From contig JAQJZZ010000007.1 of the NCBI GenBank assembly GCA_030077755.1, forward strand, positions 620,001-684,000: a DNA stretch of 64,000 nucleotides. Reading direction: 5' to 3'. The stretch is from Filosporella fistucella. Taxonomy: Eukaryota > Ascomycota > Leotiomycetes > Helotiales. The notes beneath the pieces were generated by a model that did no database searches, was not told the DNA's origin, and saw only the letters and a list, made by a program, of their open reading frames with translations. Positions 1-11,505 of this stretch are shown here, piece by piece. The position numbers and the translations under genes are program-made. Within the stretch, counting starts at the first letter, position 1. Each line of letters begins with the position of its first letter.

Positions 1-1660
1 TGGCCTGTATGAGATCGTGGCGTTGGGCATTCTTTCGGGCTGCTAGATCTTGTGGATGAGACAGCCGCAGATGAAGAACGACGGTCTCCGGCTCGTCCCA
101 TCTCAGCTTCTCTTAGGGCCATTGCCAATGATGACGCCGGTCCATCAAATGAGCCACTGAAAAATCCATCCTCGTTTGCAGGTGTACGCTTGTCCTCGGC
201 ATCAGAATCAGTGAGGTGGCCAGCGGCAATTTTGGCAGCCTTTCGCATCGCCTCATCAATACAATCTTGAACAATTACAGAGAATTCGATTCGAATACGT
301 TCTGAGTACTCAATAATTCTACGGTGTCGTAAGACAGCCTCAACCTTCGACTTGGCTGCTCGTTCACTGTCCGCACAGAGGAGAGCCAAGCCCTGCTCTT
401 GTTCCAATGTGTTGTTGCTGGGTGATTGCCATTGCATAACCTGTGATATACGCGACTCGGACGATGGAGACTGAGTACGGAACTCGCCAGGAGCTTGAGA
501 AGATGCTTCCTTGATTGCCGGAGTGGAAATTTCAATAGCTGTATCGCAAAGATCGACTAACAGTTCCACAATTCTTGCTTGTGGGCGTCGAACAGCAAAC
601 GACCGACCTCGTGCGTGTCCGAATCCACTGGATGTAGACGGATCTCTCGATCGTCCTGCTGGTGTACCCGGGGATGCAGTTCCGGATGAGGATGATGTTG
701 AAGCGCTGGGTCCAATTGGCATCCCCTTGTACTCGGCCTGTGGTAGGGCCAAAGCAGTTTGGTCACCACTGGGCCGCGATTTCCGCGCCTCTAGAGCATC
801 AAGAACTTTGACAATTGCATGGCGATGCTCGATGAGGTTTTCTTGACACATTTGGACTTCCATCTCGGCTTTGTGCTCCTGAAGACATAGTTCTGTGTGC
901 TTCTCAAACCACCAAGGTGGGATTTGACGCTCGCAGATCCGACAGAGGACCGGCAATGGCGGAGCATGGTGGGCTGGATCATCCAGACCAGCTTCAGCTA
1001 ACAGAGTAAGATAGCTTGCAAGCACTTCTGCTCCAGAACCAAGGGAGTCAACAATCACAGCTGGCAAGTCGATTTGAATTTCGCGTGGCTCAATCCACGG
1101 TCGGATCATCCACATTGTCTATCGAGTGTCAGCATTGCCGAGTTTTTCACAAGATCCCAACTTACATGGCTTTCACCTCCCGATGATCGATCGTAGACCA
1201 TAATTCCTTGTCCCTCGAGCTCAATGATAGCTGGCTCAGTAGAGGCATCCCCGCAATTCTCGCCCACTCCGTCGAGATCCTCAATTCGTACCAATTTCGT
1301 AGCAGGGCCAGCTTGAACCGAGAAACGAATGATTTGACTCCGAGAATCATCTTTCTTCATAGACTCGACGACTTCTGTAAAGACCTCCTTATTATCGCTA
1401 ACCAAGAGATCTTTGATTGCTTTTCCTTGAACAGATTCGAAATGGGTACCGATAACATCAGTCCATGAAGGACTGACCCATCTGATCTTGCCATCGAGAC
1501 CAAGGTCCATAATGACATTGAGGGTCTGCTCTGCCGCCTCTCTCAAATCCTCCCTCTCCTCCCGAATATCTGCACTCAACGACCGCTCCATCAAGCCACC
1601 AGCCTCTGCACGCAGCGACGAGACGGCTGGTGGAGCCAGCATGCTATTCTGATCCTCCAT
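1..1660 (-). CDS. rim15: Rim15-type PAS-domain Ser/Thr kinase, N-terminal part (cut by window start)
   Basis: Two exons, 1660-1166 and 1118-1, separated by a 47-bp GT-AG intron (1165-1119) that keeps frame. The stretch encodes about 537 residues and stays open to the window edge, so the kinase domain lies outside. Residues about 35-160 form a PAS-like domain (TLNVIMDLGLDGKIRWVSPS, then DVIGT). Exon 2 has a C-x2-C-x11-H-x3-C zinc-binding motif near residue 224 (LCRIC ... HTELC) and then a long Ser/Pro-rich region. This order, PAS then zinc finger then linker, is typical of fungal Rim15/Cek1-like kinases, which link TOR and PKA nutrient signalling to quiescence, stress response and sporulation. 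The start is the first in-frame ATG. The family call rests on the N-terminal architecture only, because the kinase domain cannot be seen here. Confidence 0.85.
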
Positions 1661-4600
1661 TGTAGTGTAGATTCCTAAGAATCAATTACTGCCCCCAACA
1701 TTGACCGTGTACTCTCTGTCCTTCTGAGAACCCTAGATAGGAATTGATATCATTCGCGTCGTCGTTATCCGTTATCGTGGCGTGTAAGCTGGAAACCGGG
1801 TTGAAGATCGGCTTAGCAGTCAGGCAGAGAGCCCAGGACTAGCAACGCTTGGAAACAAGAGACATCATGGTGATTGATGTTGATGTCTCTTTTTGTTGTG
1901 TGTTGGTAAGCGCGCTGCGGAGATGGTCCGGTGTTGCGAGAGTGAATCGAGAATGAGCGTTTGTCGAGACAAGACGAGAAGAGAACTCCAACTCGGCGAG
2001 AGTGAAGCTCACTCTGACTGTCGTTGGGAGAACTGTCCTAAAGGAAGGCAAAGTTGATTGTCGAAGGAGCAATTGTCGTTGTGAGTTGTTGTCGTGGGTT
2101 GTTGTGGGAATGTTCGTGAGAACAAAAATAGTTGGATTCGACTTGGGAGGATTCGGTGCTATGATTTGGACCCTGGCCGCCTTGCTCGGCGTGGGAGCGA
2201 TTCGACGATTATACGTGGATGACTGAGGCTTCCATAGGTATTTAAGGCACGATCTCGGCTTAAAAGCGGGGATGATAGAGCTGAGAAGCGGTAGTGGGGC
2301 CAGAGTGGCCAATGAAAGGGTCAGACCACCACCCTCAAAGTTCCAAACTTCACCGGCGGGTCCCTGGTCGGATCTTGGCTGACTATGAGTTGGCGTTTGC
2401 TGCCGTTGCAGTTAGATGGGTCTGGTTATTGCCGTGGTGCAGTTGTGGTTACTGTGTATGTGGTTGTGTGAGGGTGTGGGTGTTGAAGGGGTCAAGTGGG
2501 TGCAGCAGACAATTGGTAGAGTTGAGGTGTGTTTTCTTTTATTATTATGCGTTTGCATCATTAGTTGCATATATGAGGACATATGAGGGATCGGGGGTAT
2601 TTAGAATAGTCTTTGACTTCTGCTCCTTTCTATTCTTGCATTGTGACCTCATCTGCTTCACAAGGTATTGTCATTCCACTTTCTGATATTATGTAGTACA
2701 AGTACCTCTGTTATACCTCTTGTAGCTCTTCCTACAGAACACATTGCATGTAATCATGCAAGAGTCTCGGCTCTATCATCACCAATTATCTTCCTCTTGC
2801 CAGTGTTACTTCTTCGAGTTACCCATGTTTCTTTTGTCTCTATACATGCGTTACCTTGTAGGGACTAAAATATTACAAGTATATCTTACGACTCTGTCGG
2901 GAGTGAAGAGAATTGAACTTTCATGTGCTTGTCATCTGGGCCGGGACAACCGTAACAATTCGAAAAGCTGTAAGACATTAATCCCGATAATTCACAGCTC
3001 TGCTTAGCCCTTCTCTACCTCGTCTGCCCACTTCTAGGTACCTCTATGGTTGTGGGTATGGTTTCAAACGGTATGATATATATAATATGATGCAGTTTTC
3101 TACTGTCCTCGTATCACCTCAACTCTACCCCTCTCCGGACAGAGTTCTCCTAATTGTCAATCAACAGCGAAATAAATGCGCATGAGAAGAATCCAACTTG
3201 CCATGTCGGCTTGAGAATGCATTCCAATCGCTACCAGTATCTCATCCCTCTCCCTCCAAGTCCGTCCCAGCCGGTAACTCCCCCTTCCCTTCCTTTTCCC
3301 TCTATCTGCCCTTATCGAACGACATAACTGGAACAATTTGCGCGTCATTGGACTCCCTCACAATCAGCTGCAGGGCGATCAATTATCCAGATTAGGGCCT
3401 GGACTGCTTATCCATTATCAACTCAAGACCTCAGCTGTATCACCAACTCACGAGCTGGTCGTGTGCCGCTGATACTCCATGAATGGATGCATTCATGATC
3501 ATCAGGGAGAAGAAAATAATTACCCGTGTTGGGGAGCACCTGAATCTGCGCCGCTTGGAATTTGATCTCTGATGACCGAAGAAGAATCTGGAATCGGAGA
3601 ATCATGGCTATCCGATCCCATCTCTATCGAGCCCTCCACTACGACCCTACGACGCTGTCTCCGACATCCTAGCACATAACCCCTCAATTAATGCAGCATC
3701 ACCATGTCAAAACAACTACGGAAGAGCTTCTCTTTTCTTCTCTCTACCTCGTCTACCCACTCAAACGGCCTCATCCCAGTCTTCATGTACGTCTGTACCA
3801 AATTCAGGCTTTTTGCCACCCATCCCCTGACCCTTAACATAGCTTCTTATTTGTTTTGTTTCCTTCACTTCAATTTGTTTCCCATGCAACAACTGCAGCC
3901 ATGCATCCCAAACAAACGCCTTCTTGCTAAATAATCCAATCCCTTTACCTCGTCTATTGAAAAAAGACCACCACCTCAAGTCACCCTACCATGAGGGAAG
4001 GGCAAATCAGATAAACGACAAAGCAAAAAATACCATCCCATCCCACCATGAGACTCGTACCTCCAAGCAAGCCATCTTTCTGCATCTGCATCTCCAACGC
4101 CTTCCCTTCACACCGCTTCCTTTAACCAATCGCTTGTATTCTTTGATTCCTCCCCCAAAAAGCCTCCAAGAGCAGCTTTGCCATACTGAAGGGTAAGAAA
4201 TCAAGTCGAGTAAGTCATTCAAAGTCAGCTGCCGTATTGAAATCCTCAAAACAGTCAATTGAGCCCAAACAATAGGTACCTATATCTCCGACCGTCAATC
4301 ATATTCGGTACACCTACCTACCTCTAACATTTGGCTGACAATCCCTTCACGCGCACGTTACTCTGTAGCCATCCAACAGCCCACCACCGCCCAAGAACCC
4401 CATCACCCGACAATGCCGTCACTCTCACCTTTCCCTTCCCACCCTCCAGATCTGCCACCCCGAATCACCCTACCGCGTACCGCATACAGCATACATATCA
4501 CCCACCCCCAAAATCAGCACACAAAATTTCCCCATGCACAAACCACACAATAACATTTAGCACTGTCTCAGACACATTTAGGAAAGACTGTCAATGACTC

Positions 4601-7181
4601 GATTAGTGTGTCGCGGATGCAAGGCAAGTTCCCGTCCAAGTGTGGGGTCTCCAGTTTTTAGGGGCGCGTGAGCGGTCTGCTGACTGAGGTTTGATGAGAG
4701 TGTGCTTGATTAGATTTTGCTTGAGCTGGCCCTGAGGAGGATTACCGAGAAATTTATGTATGATGGTGATGCAACGAGATTTTTGCTTTTCGTTTGTTGA
4801 GGATTTGGCGGAACGGAAGGATTGAGGGAAGGGGGGGTTAGTCATGTGACGCTCCCTTCTTTCCATCCCGTCCTTTCCTTTTGCAATGGTCACCTTGCCC
4901 TCCGATTTCCTACGTTCCTCTTCTTTTGATAATTCCGTTTCGCTGTAATAATAACTTTCAACACAGCGCGGGAAGAGAAAAAAAAAAGACAATAATGATG
5001 ACATAACCAGCAACGGCATTCAACAACTCCCAAACCAAAAATCTTAAATGCAACGAGTACGAAACTCTATTCTAGCCTCCGAACTCTTCACTATGAATCC
5101 GCCAAAAGCATAACTTTATTCTCTTTCCACCCAATCCAAGAAATCAACCCTATCACCTGTCTCCCTTCCAGAAGTATATTTATCTCCATGTAACCTTGAA
5201 CCAGAAGTAGGTAAGCCTACGACATCCAAGTTTCTATTCCAAGGATATTCGGAACCTTCCTCCTAGCCCCTCTGTTCCTACACTGCATACTCCGTACATA
5301 CAATTGGCATTTCCCTTCCTCCCTATCCAATCGGCGCCTACCAATCTTCCGTCTCCGACATACCAAACCAAACCTAACCAAAACCTCCCGCCTTCACACC
5401 TCAAATCAAACCCTATTCGCATCCCCTTCCGATTCTCCCCCAATTTCCGATAAGCGCTGCCTTCTATCTGTTTGAGTCTCTCCAAGGGATCTAGATCTAG
5501 ATCTTTATAACGGCGGTAGGCGGCACACGGTACACCACGCGTAGCGGCCCTTGTCGTGAGCTAAGGTAGTAGCTAGGCACACAGACATGGTGCGGATGAT
5601 CCCGAGGAACGGTAAGATACGGAGGAGTAATTATGTGAGGCTTGATGAAACGAAGCGGGGTGAGTGTGTATTGTGCTCGAGAATGGATGAAGTGGATTTG
5701 CTAGAATAGGGTTTTGAAAGGGGATTATTTCTGATTGACTTGGAGGAAAGAAGGTTTGGACTGGTTGTTTGAGCTAGGGTTTGGTATTGTAGGTATCCTA
5801 GTTCTCGTTGCTTTTTTAGTATTATTTCATTGTTATCTATTTCCATGGAAGGTGGGAAATAAGGCTTGGGAAAGATACCATATAGTCTCTTCCTCACCCA
5901 ATCCATGGCATTATACTTATTTACATCTCATCCCTTATTTCCCTACTTTCCTATCTTCCAAGTCTTCCTCCAAAACTTATATACCAAAACAACCCACCAT
6001 CGAAGGCCTTTACAGAACATTTCAAACCAATCTATCCTTCCACCTAGTCCAAACCAGAAAAATTCAATAATTTGACACTCCTCCTAAATCATACCTTTAA
6101 ATCCAAAGCTTGTCATTAACAGATCCTGAAAGTCCAATTTTTCTATATTCCCTTTTTGCCTTTCTATTAGCCTCTAATAAAACAAATTCAATCACTACAT
6201 TCCCATCCTAATCTTCGTTTCATAACCCACCTGCTTTACATTCTAAACCTGCTTCCCTCGCAATACACCTTCCTCCAGTTTAGCTTTACAGAATCACCCA
6301 ATTATACTTATTGCATCAGTTCAATCTTTACTCTCTTACAGATAAATTGATTATTTAGTCAGAGTAATCAAAGTATAAAGTAAGATAATTTTGCACTTTT
6401 ATCAGCACTCTCTACTGCGACTACGACAATCTCTTGTATATACGCGTCACCCTATACGTAGGATGGTGCAAGAAGGTACCCTCCTCGAACAGATCTGGTT
6501 AATAACTAGCTAGCGTTAGGCAGCTCTGGTATTCATATGCATATCAAAGAGTCTATCTAACCGCCTACTACTCGTGTATAGCCAACCTACCTCTGAAGCT
6601 CGTAAACCATTTTTCTGGTAATATCCTACCCTAGTTTCTAGACTTCTTCGCGTTTATTTCACTTATTGAACCTAGAGTCTAATATGATTCTAGCCGTGAT
6701 TGTCGAGGGATACCATCCTGCGGCTATACTGAATTATTTCTTTGTTTCTGTATATCTGGGTGCTAGTTAGAACTCTAATCTCACATTTTGCGGACCTAAT
6801 TTCGTTTGATGCAACGATGATAGTATACTAATACTGTTCTTTGTGGAGACAGAAGGTAATATCATCAATCTGGTTATTCGCAAGGTGATAGGAGTAAGTG
6901 TTCACACTTTGGCTTAAGATTAAGGTGTAGAAGAATCAAAAGAATATGATAGTAGTTGGTTCCCGCGCAACGTTTTAGTCATAATATGGACTGCAAGTTA
7001 ATAATTAGCCCGAGATAAGTCGCGTTTGAGAATTCTTCTGTTGTGGTGGTATAAGGAATAGAATTTACAAGTCCTTTATTTTGTTGATTATCATCGGGAT
7101 TACTCCTGTCCAAGTCCAACTATTCCATAAGAAGCATACTTCAAGAATTTCGAAATGCGCTTTTTATATCATAGTGTTCTT
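1661..7181. other. Long gene-poor region upstream of rim15
   Basis: About 5.5 kb with no ORF I can support. The first few hundred bases should hold the rim15 promoter and leader. From about 3200 to 6100 the + strand is strongly pyrimidine-rich and reading frames stay open only through low-complexity Ser/Pro/Leu/Thr codons. From about 6100 to 7080 the sequence is AT-rich and stop-dense in all frames. A short phrase (ctctacctcgtct, then cccact) occurs near 3014 and again near 3742. It may be a long regulatory or non-coding transcribed region. Confidence 0.5.
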
Positions 7182-7990
7182 TTATCCCTTAATTCCCAAG
7201 ACTCTGGTAATATCCCGAACTGCCTGTTTCAATTCTTCCACGTCTACGCAAGCAGCAAAAACGAATCGATCTTGCCTTAATATGATATACCTCCCTCCCC
7301 CCATATCCTTCATCCGCATCTTATCATAATACTTCGGCTCTGGTCTTCCCCTACACATCTTCTCATCTGCAGAAAACTCTTCTGCTGTGGCAATTCGGAG
7401 AACGCTTTGCAAGCCATCAAGCTTCAGATCTATATCGGTAGGAGTCGCAATATCATGCACTATAAAGGTAGCCTCAGCTCCTGATGCCAGACCACCGGAC
7501 AGCGCGTCTAAACTCGCCATCTCTATCCCCGCATCCTCTACTTCGCTAACCCCGTCTAGCAATACCACTATCTGGAACAGCGCTTTTTTCTCAGGAGCAA
7601 AGATCACGTCCCACGCGTGCTTTACCTCTGCGGTGTTGTATTATTCTGCAATACGCGATTTTGCACGCCAATCACTAGTTCTGGCGCTCTGGGAGAGATA
7701 TATCAGAGTATTGTTGCGTTGCCAGAAACTAAGGTGTTGGATGTTGCCAGCGTAATGTGGATTTTTGTGATCAGGAAAGAGACTGTGAGGAGAGAAGGAA
7801 GACCTAGAGTAAGTCCTGTGGAAGAGGGAGCGTCATGTGCCGCGACGGACCTTTTAGGAAGGATCGGGCATTGGGGTGTTGCTAGAAGGTTTAAGAGCGT
7901 TATCGAGGGATTTGGAGCCGCTGAGAAGGACCAAGAGAGAGATATTTAGAGACCTGCTAGACAACGAAGTTGATGGGATCTATTTAACTT
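7182..7990 (-). pseudogene. Decayed conserved ORF with in-frame nonsense codons
   Basis: On the minus strand one reading frame runs about 265 codons from near 7990 to a terminal stop at 7182. It is interrupted at three places: TAA at 7856-7854, TGA at 7835-7833 and TAA at 7643-7641. Each would be a Gln or Arg codon (CAA, CGA, CAA) if a single T were C. The peptide on both sides looks coding: HLSFWQRNNTLIYLS and SDWRAKSRIAE before the last stop, then KHAWDVIFAPEKKALFQIVV and a 140-residue intact C-terminal block ending in DITRVLGIKG. I do not recognise the family. An intron covering the last stop is possible but no good donor was seen. The N-terminal 80 codons are less convincing and may be leader. 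Confidence 0.5.
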
Positions 7991-9057
7991 GGGGCATGCT
8001 GACTTGAGCTAGAATCTGAAATTTGAGCAACCGAGACTCCAAAGTCGCTTTCCTCCCATCACACGCTGTCGGGATAACTCGTTGAAGGTTAGTACATAAA
8101 TGGGATGAAACTGTATATACAACTAAAATGCCAGAGACCCGCCCTTCTACCATTTTGTATCAATATGACGACCACATCGAATTGTCTGATTCCCATTTAA
8201 TGATAAACACTTCCGACATACGAGACCAACTCCCTTTCGAAAGGTGTATCTATACAAATAAGGCCCTCGGAAAGTATAGCTGCAATGAAGCCCCAGTGGC
8301 CGAGTGGCTAGATTGGTTGCCTCAATTCAAACTGGCATCGGTTCTTTAAAAATCTTCGGGTTTTCTAAGGTGCTCCCTGATTCGGAGGGGAGCACTGGAG
8401 TTTTGCCGATTTTGATTTTTGGCTTTTTTTCTTTTGGCTTTTTGGAGGGGAGGGGTGAGTGGTTTGAATCAAGAAGACTTTTTTGACTGGTTCTTTTGAG
8501 CTTCAAGTTCGGAAAAAGACCAGAATTTGTTGAACAAATTTTTTTTAAAGTTTACGTGATATCTCGAAGGGGTTTTTTTTGACGATATCTAGTAACTCTG
8601 CGATGAATTCGAAAAGTTCCTAGACAAATATATATGAATCGTCCTTCGGCGCCTCAAGGGGGCCGAGACTCGGGAAAGTTCTCGACGATTTGATATACGG
8701 CGAACCATATTTCGGGAAGATGAAAATGTGTGGTGATAGCGCAAGCAGTGATGGAGGGGTCGATGGGGAACGTGATGAGGGATTATCTGATTTCTCAGAG
8801 AGAGGAGTACTGTATGACTTTTGTTTCTATTGACGAAGCGAAGTACAAACCAACCAATAATCTTTTCTGATCATTCATATATCAGTATCTTAAATTTTCT
8901 ACAGCGCCTTCAGCAACTTCTACATTCCCATCACGAATTCTATCACATCAACTTCTGCTATCCACCTCAGGTATTTCCCCAATTCTATCACATGCACTGA
9001 GCAGTAGAGCCCATCAAACATCAGCTCTATCGCTATGTCTATAAAGCAAGACGAACT
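7991..9057. other. Intergenic region with a hairpin and T-rich tracts
   Basis: No supported gene. It contains a tRNA-like A-box near 8297 (TGGCCGAGTGG), the hairpin annotated separately at 8370-8395, and several long T runs (8420-8570). The right part is the 3' flank of the Zn2Cys6 gene on the minus strand. Confidence 0.5.
8370..8395. repeat. Perfect 8-bp inverted repeat (hairpin)
   Basis: GTGCTCCC at 8370-8377 pairs exactly with GGGAGCAC at 8388-8395 around a 10-nt loop. It lies about 75 bp after a tRNA-like A-box and before T-rich tracts. It could be part of a decayed tRNA-derived element or a transcript-end structure; no function can be assigned. Confidence 0.45.
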
Positions 9058-10724
9058 TTAACAATATCGCCTGATCGTCTGGAAAATGCCTAACATACTC
9101 CCCGGCCACCACTCCTCAGACCTAGGAGTTATTTCCGGCAAAGCTCGGGGAACAAAATCGTGTCCGTATCTATTCACCATTCCCCTCAGTGTCACAACTG
9201 GCAAGTTACCGATCCACCATGAGTCTTCCTCTACCAAGAACATGAGTACAGACCAATGCGCATAAATGTCTAGAGCAAGAGCTTGTTCGCAGGTTAACTC
9301 CGTCAAACTGTCGTTGAGTGCTGGACGTGGACCTTCGAGTCGTTGATCGAGAAGCGGAAGAATGAAATCGAGATATTGTTGAGGAACAGTGACAAGGAAG
9401 TTGAGGAGGAGACTTGTTAATGGTTCTGTAGGCAATGGATTCCTTGCTTTTCGTGCATATGAGCGGAGCCAAGGCGCAACATGTGGCAGTGGGACTGATT
9501 CGGGCTCATATTGTTTGTCGAGATGTACAGCGAGCAAAGGGTTAGGTCTTGTATCGGCTGTAGAGAGCGCTTTTCCACTGATGATTTTCAAGATTTCGAA
9601 AGCGGTGTTGAAAGCAGAGGTAAGTGCTGTGGGACTGCTGCCAAGTTTCGGGAAAATCGATTCGATCCTGAGCTGGAGCATAGTAAAAGCGCAGGAAATA
9701 GTATTTGCTAGTATCGGAAACATGACATGTGTGCGTGATGGAGCCAAAGCTTGTGGCGGAATTATCAGTCCTTCGATCGGACTGTCGTAGATCACTTTCA
9801 TATCCTGGAATTGTTCGCTAAGTGCAAATGAGGTTTCTGGTGGCAGTATCTGAAGCGTAGCCCGTACTGCTCTCATGATGATTATAACATCCCTTGGAGT
9901 AGTTGAAAGTCGTTTGGTGGAACGTGTCCTACTTGATTCTTTGCTTGAAATCCAATGATTTATCTGCTGACTAGAAGTAGCAAACGGCACGAGTAGTACT
10001 GCGCTTGCCATGAGTTCTGCTGGTCTCACAGTATGCAGAGATGAAATCATCTCCCGTATTAATTGGCTTGCAAAGTTGAAGTGTTGATATCCAGTCATCA
10101 GCATCTTCTGTACCTCATTTATGTCCTGTGCGTGACCTGTGGTGATGGTATCGTGGCAGATGCAAGCTGCAGAGATTGCGAGAAGCGAGTGCATGACCAA
10201 TTCACTCTGCGCTGCTAGCTTTGGCATATCAGATCGCAAGGCTTTTTGGTCATCTTTGCAACATGTTAAAGTGTAGCTTGTGTGTTGTACAAAGTGTTCG
10301 TAGAGGTTTTTCCCGGCTAGACCATCGAGCATGCTGAGGGCGGTGGGATAGTAATTTTCGTCCGAACATGAATCAAGCATAGACACCGATGCCTCGAAGG
10401 ATGGTGATCGTCCCTCATATAATGAATCGTCAGGCGATGCAGAGGAGCTACCGTTTCGCATGTGCAATATGTCTTTTTGACGTCTTCTGATGAGTTCCAT
10501 TCCTAGTGGATAAATACACTTATCCAGAGATAAGCTGCAGCGAGTACAAGACGGTTTCACTTCATCGCACTGATATATAGCATTAACTTCACCGCTGCAC
10601 CATGACACATATGGGTAAGATCACACACCTTAACTCTCCGCCGCTTGCACTCGAAACACCCATTTCTAGATTTCTGATGAGATCTTCTCTGCTTGGAGCG
10701 TTGATCTGGGGCCAGAGAAATCAT
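9058..10724 (-). CDS. Zn2Cys6 fungal-type transcription factor
   Basis: Two exons: 10724-10629 (32 codons) and 10569-9058, with a 59-bp intron (GTGTGT donor, TATCAG acceptor) that splits the zinc cluster. The spliced protein has 535 residues. Residues 23-50 give C-x2-C-x6-C-x6-C-x2-C-x6-C (C23, C26, C33, C40, C43, C50), the binuclear zinc cluster that binds DNA, with the basic stretch CKRRRVKCD. The rest is a helix-rich regulatory region resembling the fungal-specific C-terminal domain of UPC2-like regulators. The ATG at 10724 is the only in-frame one upstream of the cluster. The neighbour downstream in the window, transcribed in the same direction, is a secreted hydrolase; control of it is possible but unproven. 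Without the intron the cluster would lack its first two cysteines. Confidence 0.9.
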
Positions 10725-11505
10725 CACCACTTTGTTAATCCTTGATTTTCGAAGTTACAATAGTATGTTTGCCCAGTTAAAACACGCTTGATACAGTTTA
10801 AAAAATTTCAAACATATATTTCATTGTTCATGGTCAGCATGCGTCTTATCGATCTTACTGCATGTGTCACGCCGATGCCAGCTTTTGATGGCTCGGAGGC
10901 TGAGTCGCTGCGTCCTGCTGCGCATGACGACTGCTGACTATGACGAACCTTTGATATTCCAAATACAATTATCTTGGCTTTATCAAGTAGTCAATATCCT
11001 TGAGATAATGCAAAATGTGTATGTTCAACGGGTATGGTCACATTTCCTTCTTTCTGTTCCCTGAAGATGCCCGATAGTGCAAATGAGTTGCGTTGAAGAA
11101 TAGGGATAAGTCCCGGCTTTGCTCGCTAAAACTTCTTGCGACAGAATCAAGACTTTCGGAACTTTTCTTCTATTTCCCCAGGCTTTAAAGCCTAAATGTT
11201 TAGTGCTTACCTCCGATCGTATATTACTCCGAACGGCATGATCAGAGGACCGATGAAGAGATATTTCGCTCGAAATTCGACATGATAGTTGAGGGACACT
11301 CGGTCTTAAAGTTTCTCGTGTCAGAATCAGTGCATGTGAAAGGTGGCAAAAGTTTAAATGCAAGAGATATATTCGCAATTACTAGAGTAATCTCTCTATT
11401 TTTCAAATGGTGCAAATCGTCGGGAGAAGTGAGGTTTATGCCAAAGTGAGCGAACCAAAAACCGATATCCAACACACATATCCACAGAACCACATCCGTA
11501 GCAGA
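10725..11505. other. Intergenic region between hydrolase and regulator genes
   Basis: Contains the promoter side of the Zn2Cys6 gene and the 3' flank of the hydrolase gene. Only short overlapping frames are present and none has coding character. Confidence 0.5.

Noticed and set aside
1839..2312. 157-codon minus-strand ORF upstream of rim15
   Set aside because: Low-complexity Ser/Thr/Pro content, no conserved feature, and it lies where the rim15 leader and promoter should be.
4603..5019. 138-codon minus-strand ORF
   Set aside because: Composition follows the purine-rich strand; no domain, signal or neighbour support.
8290..8400. Functional tRNA gene
   Set aside because: The A-box fits but the anticodon stem-loop and T arm do not; no B-box with correct spacing.
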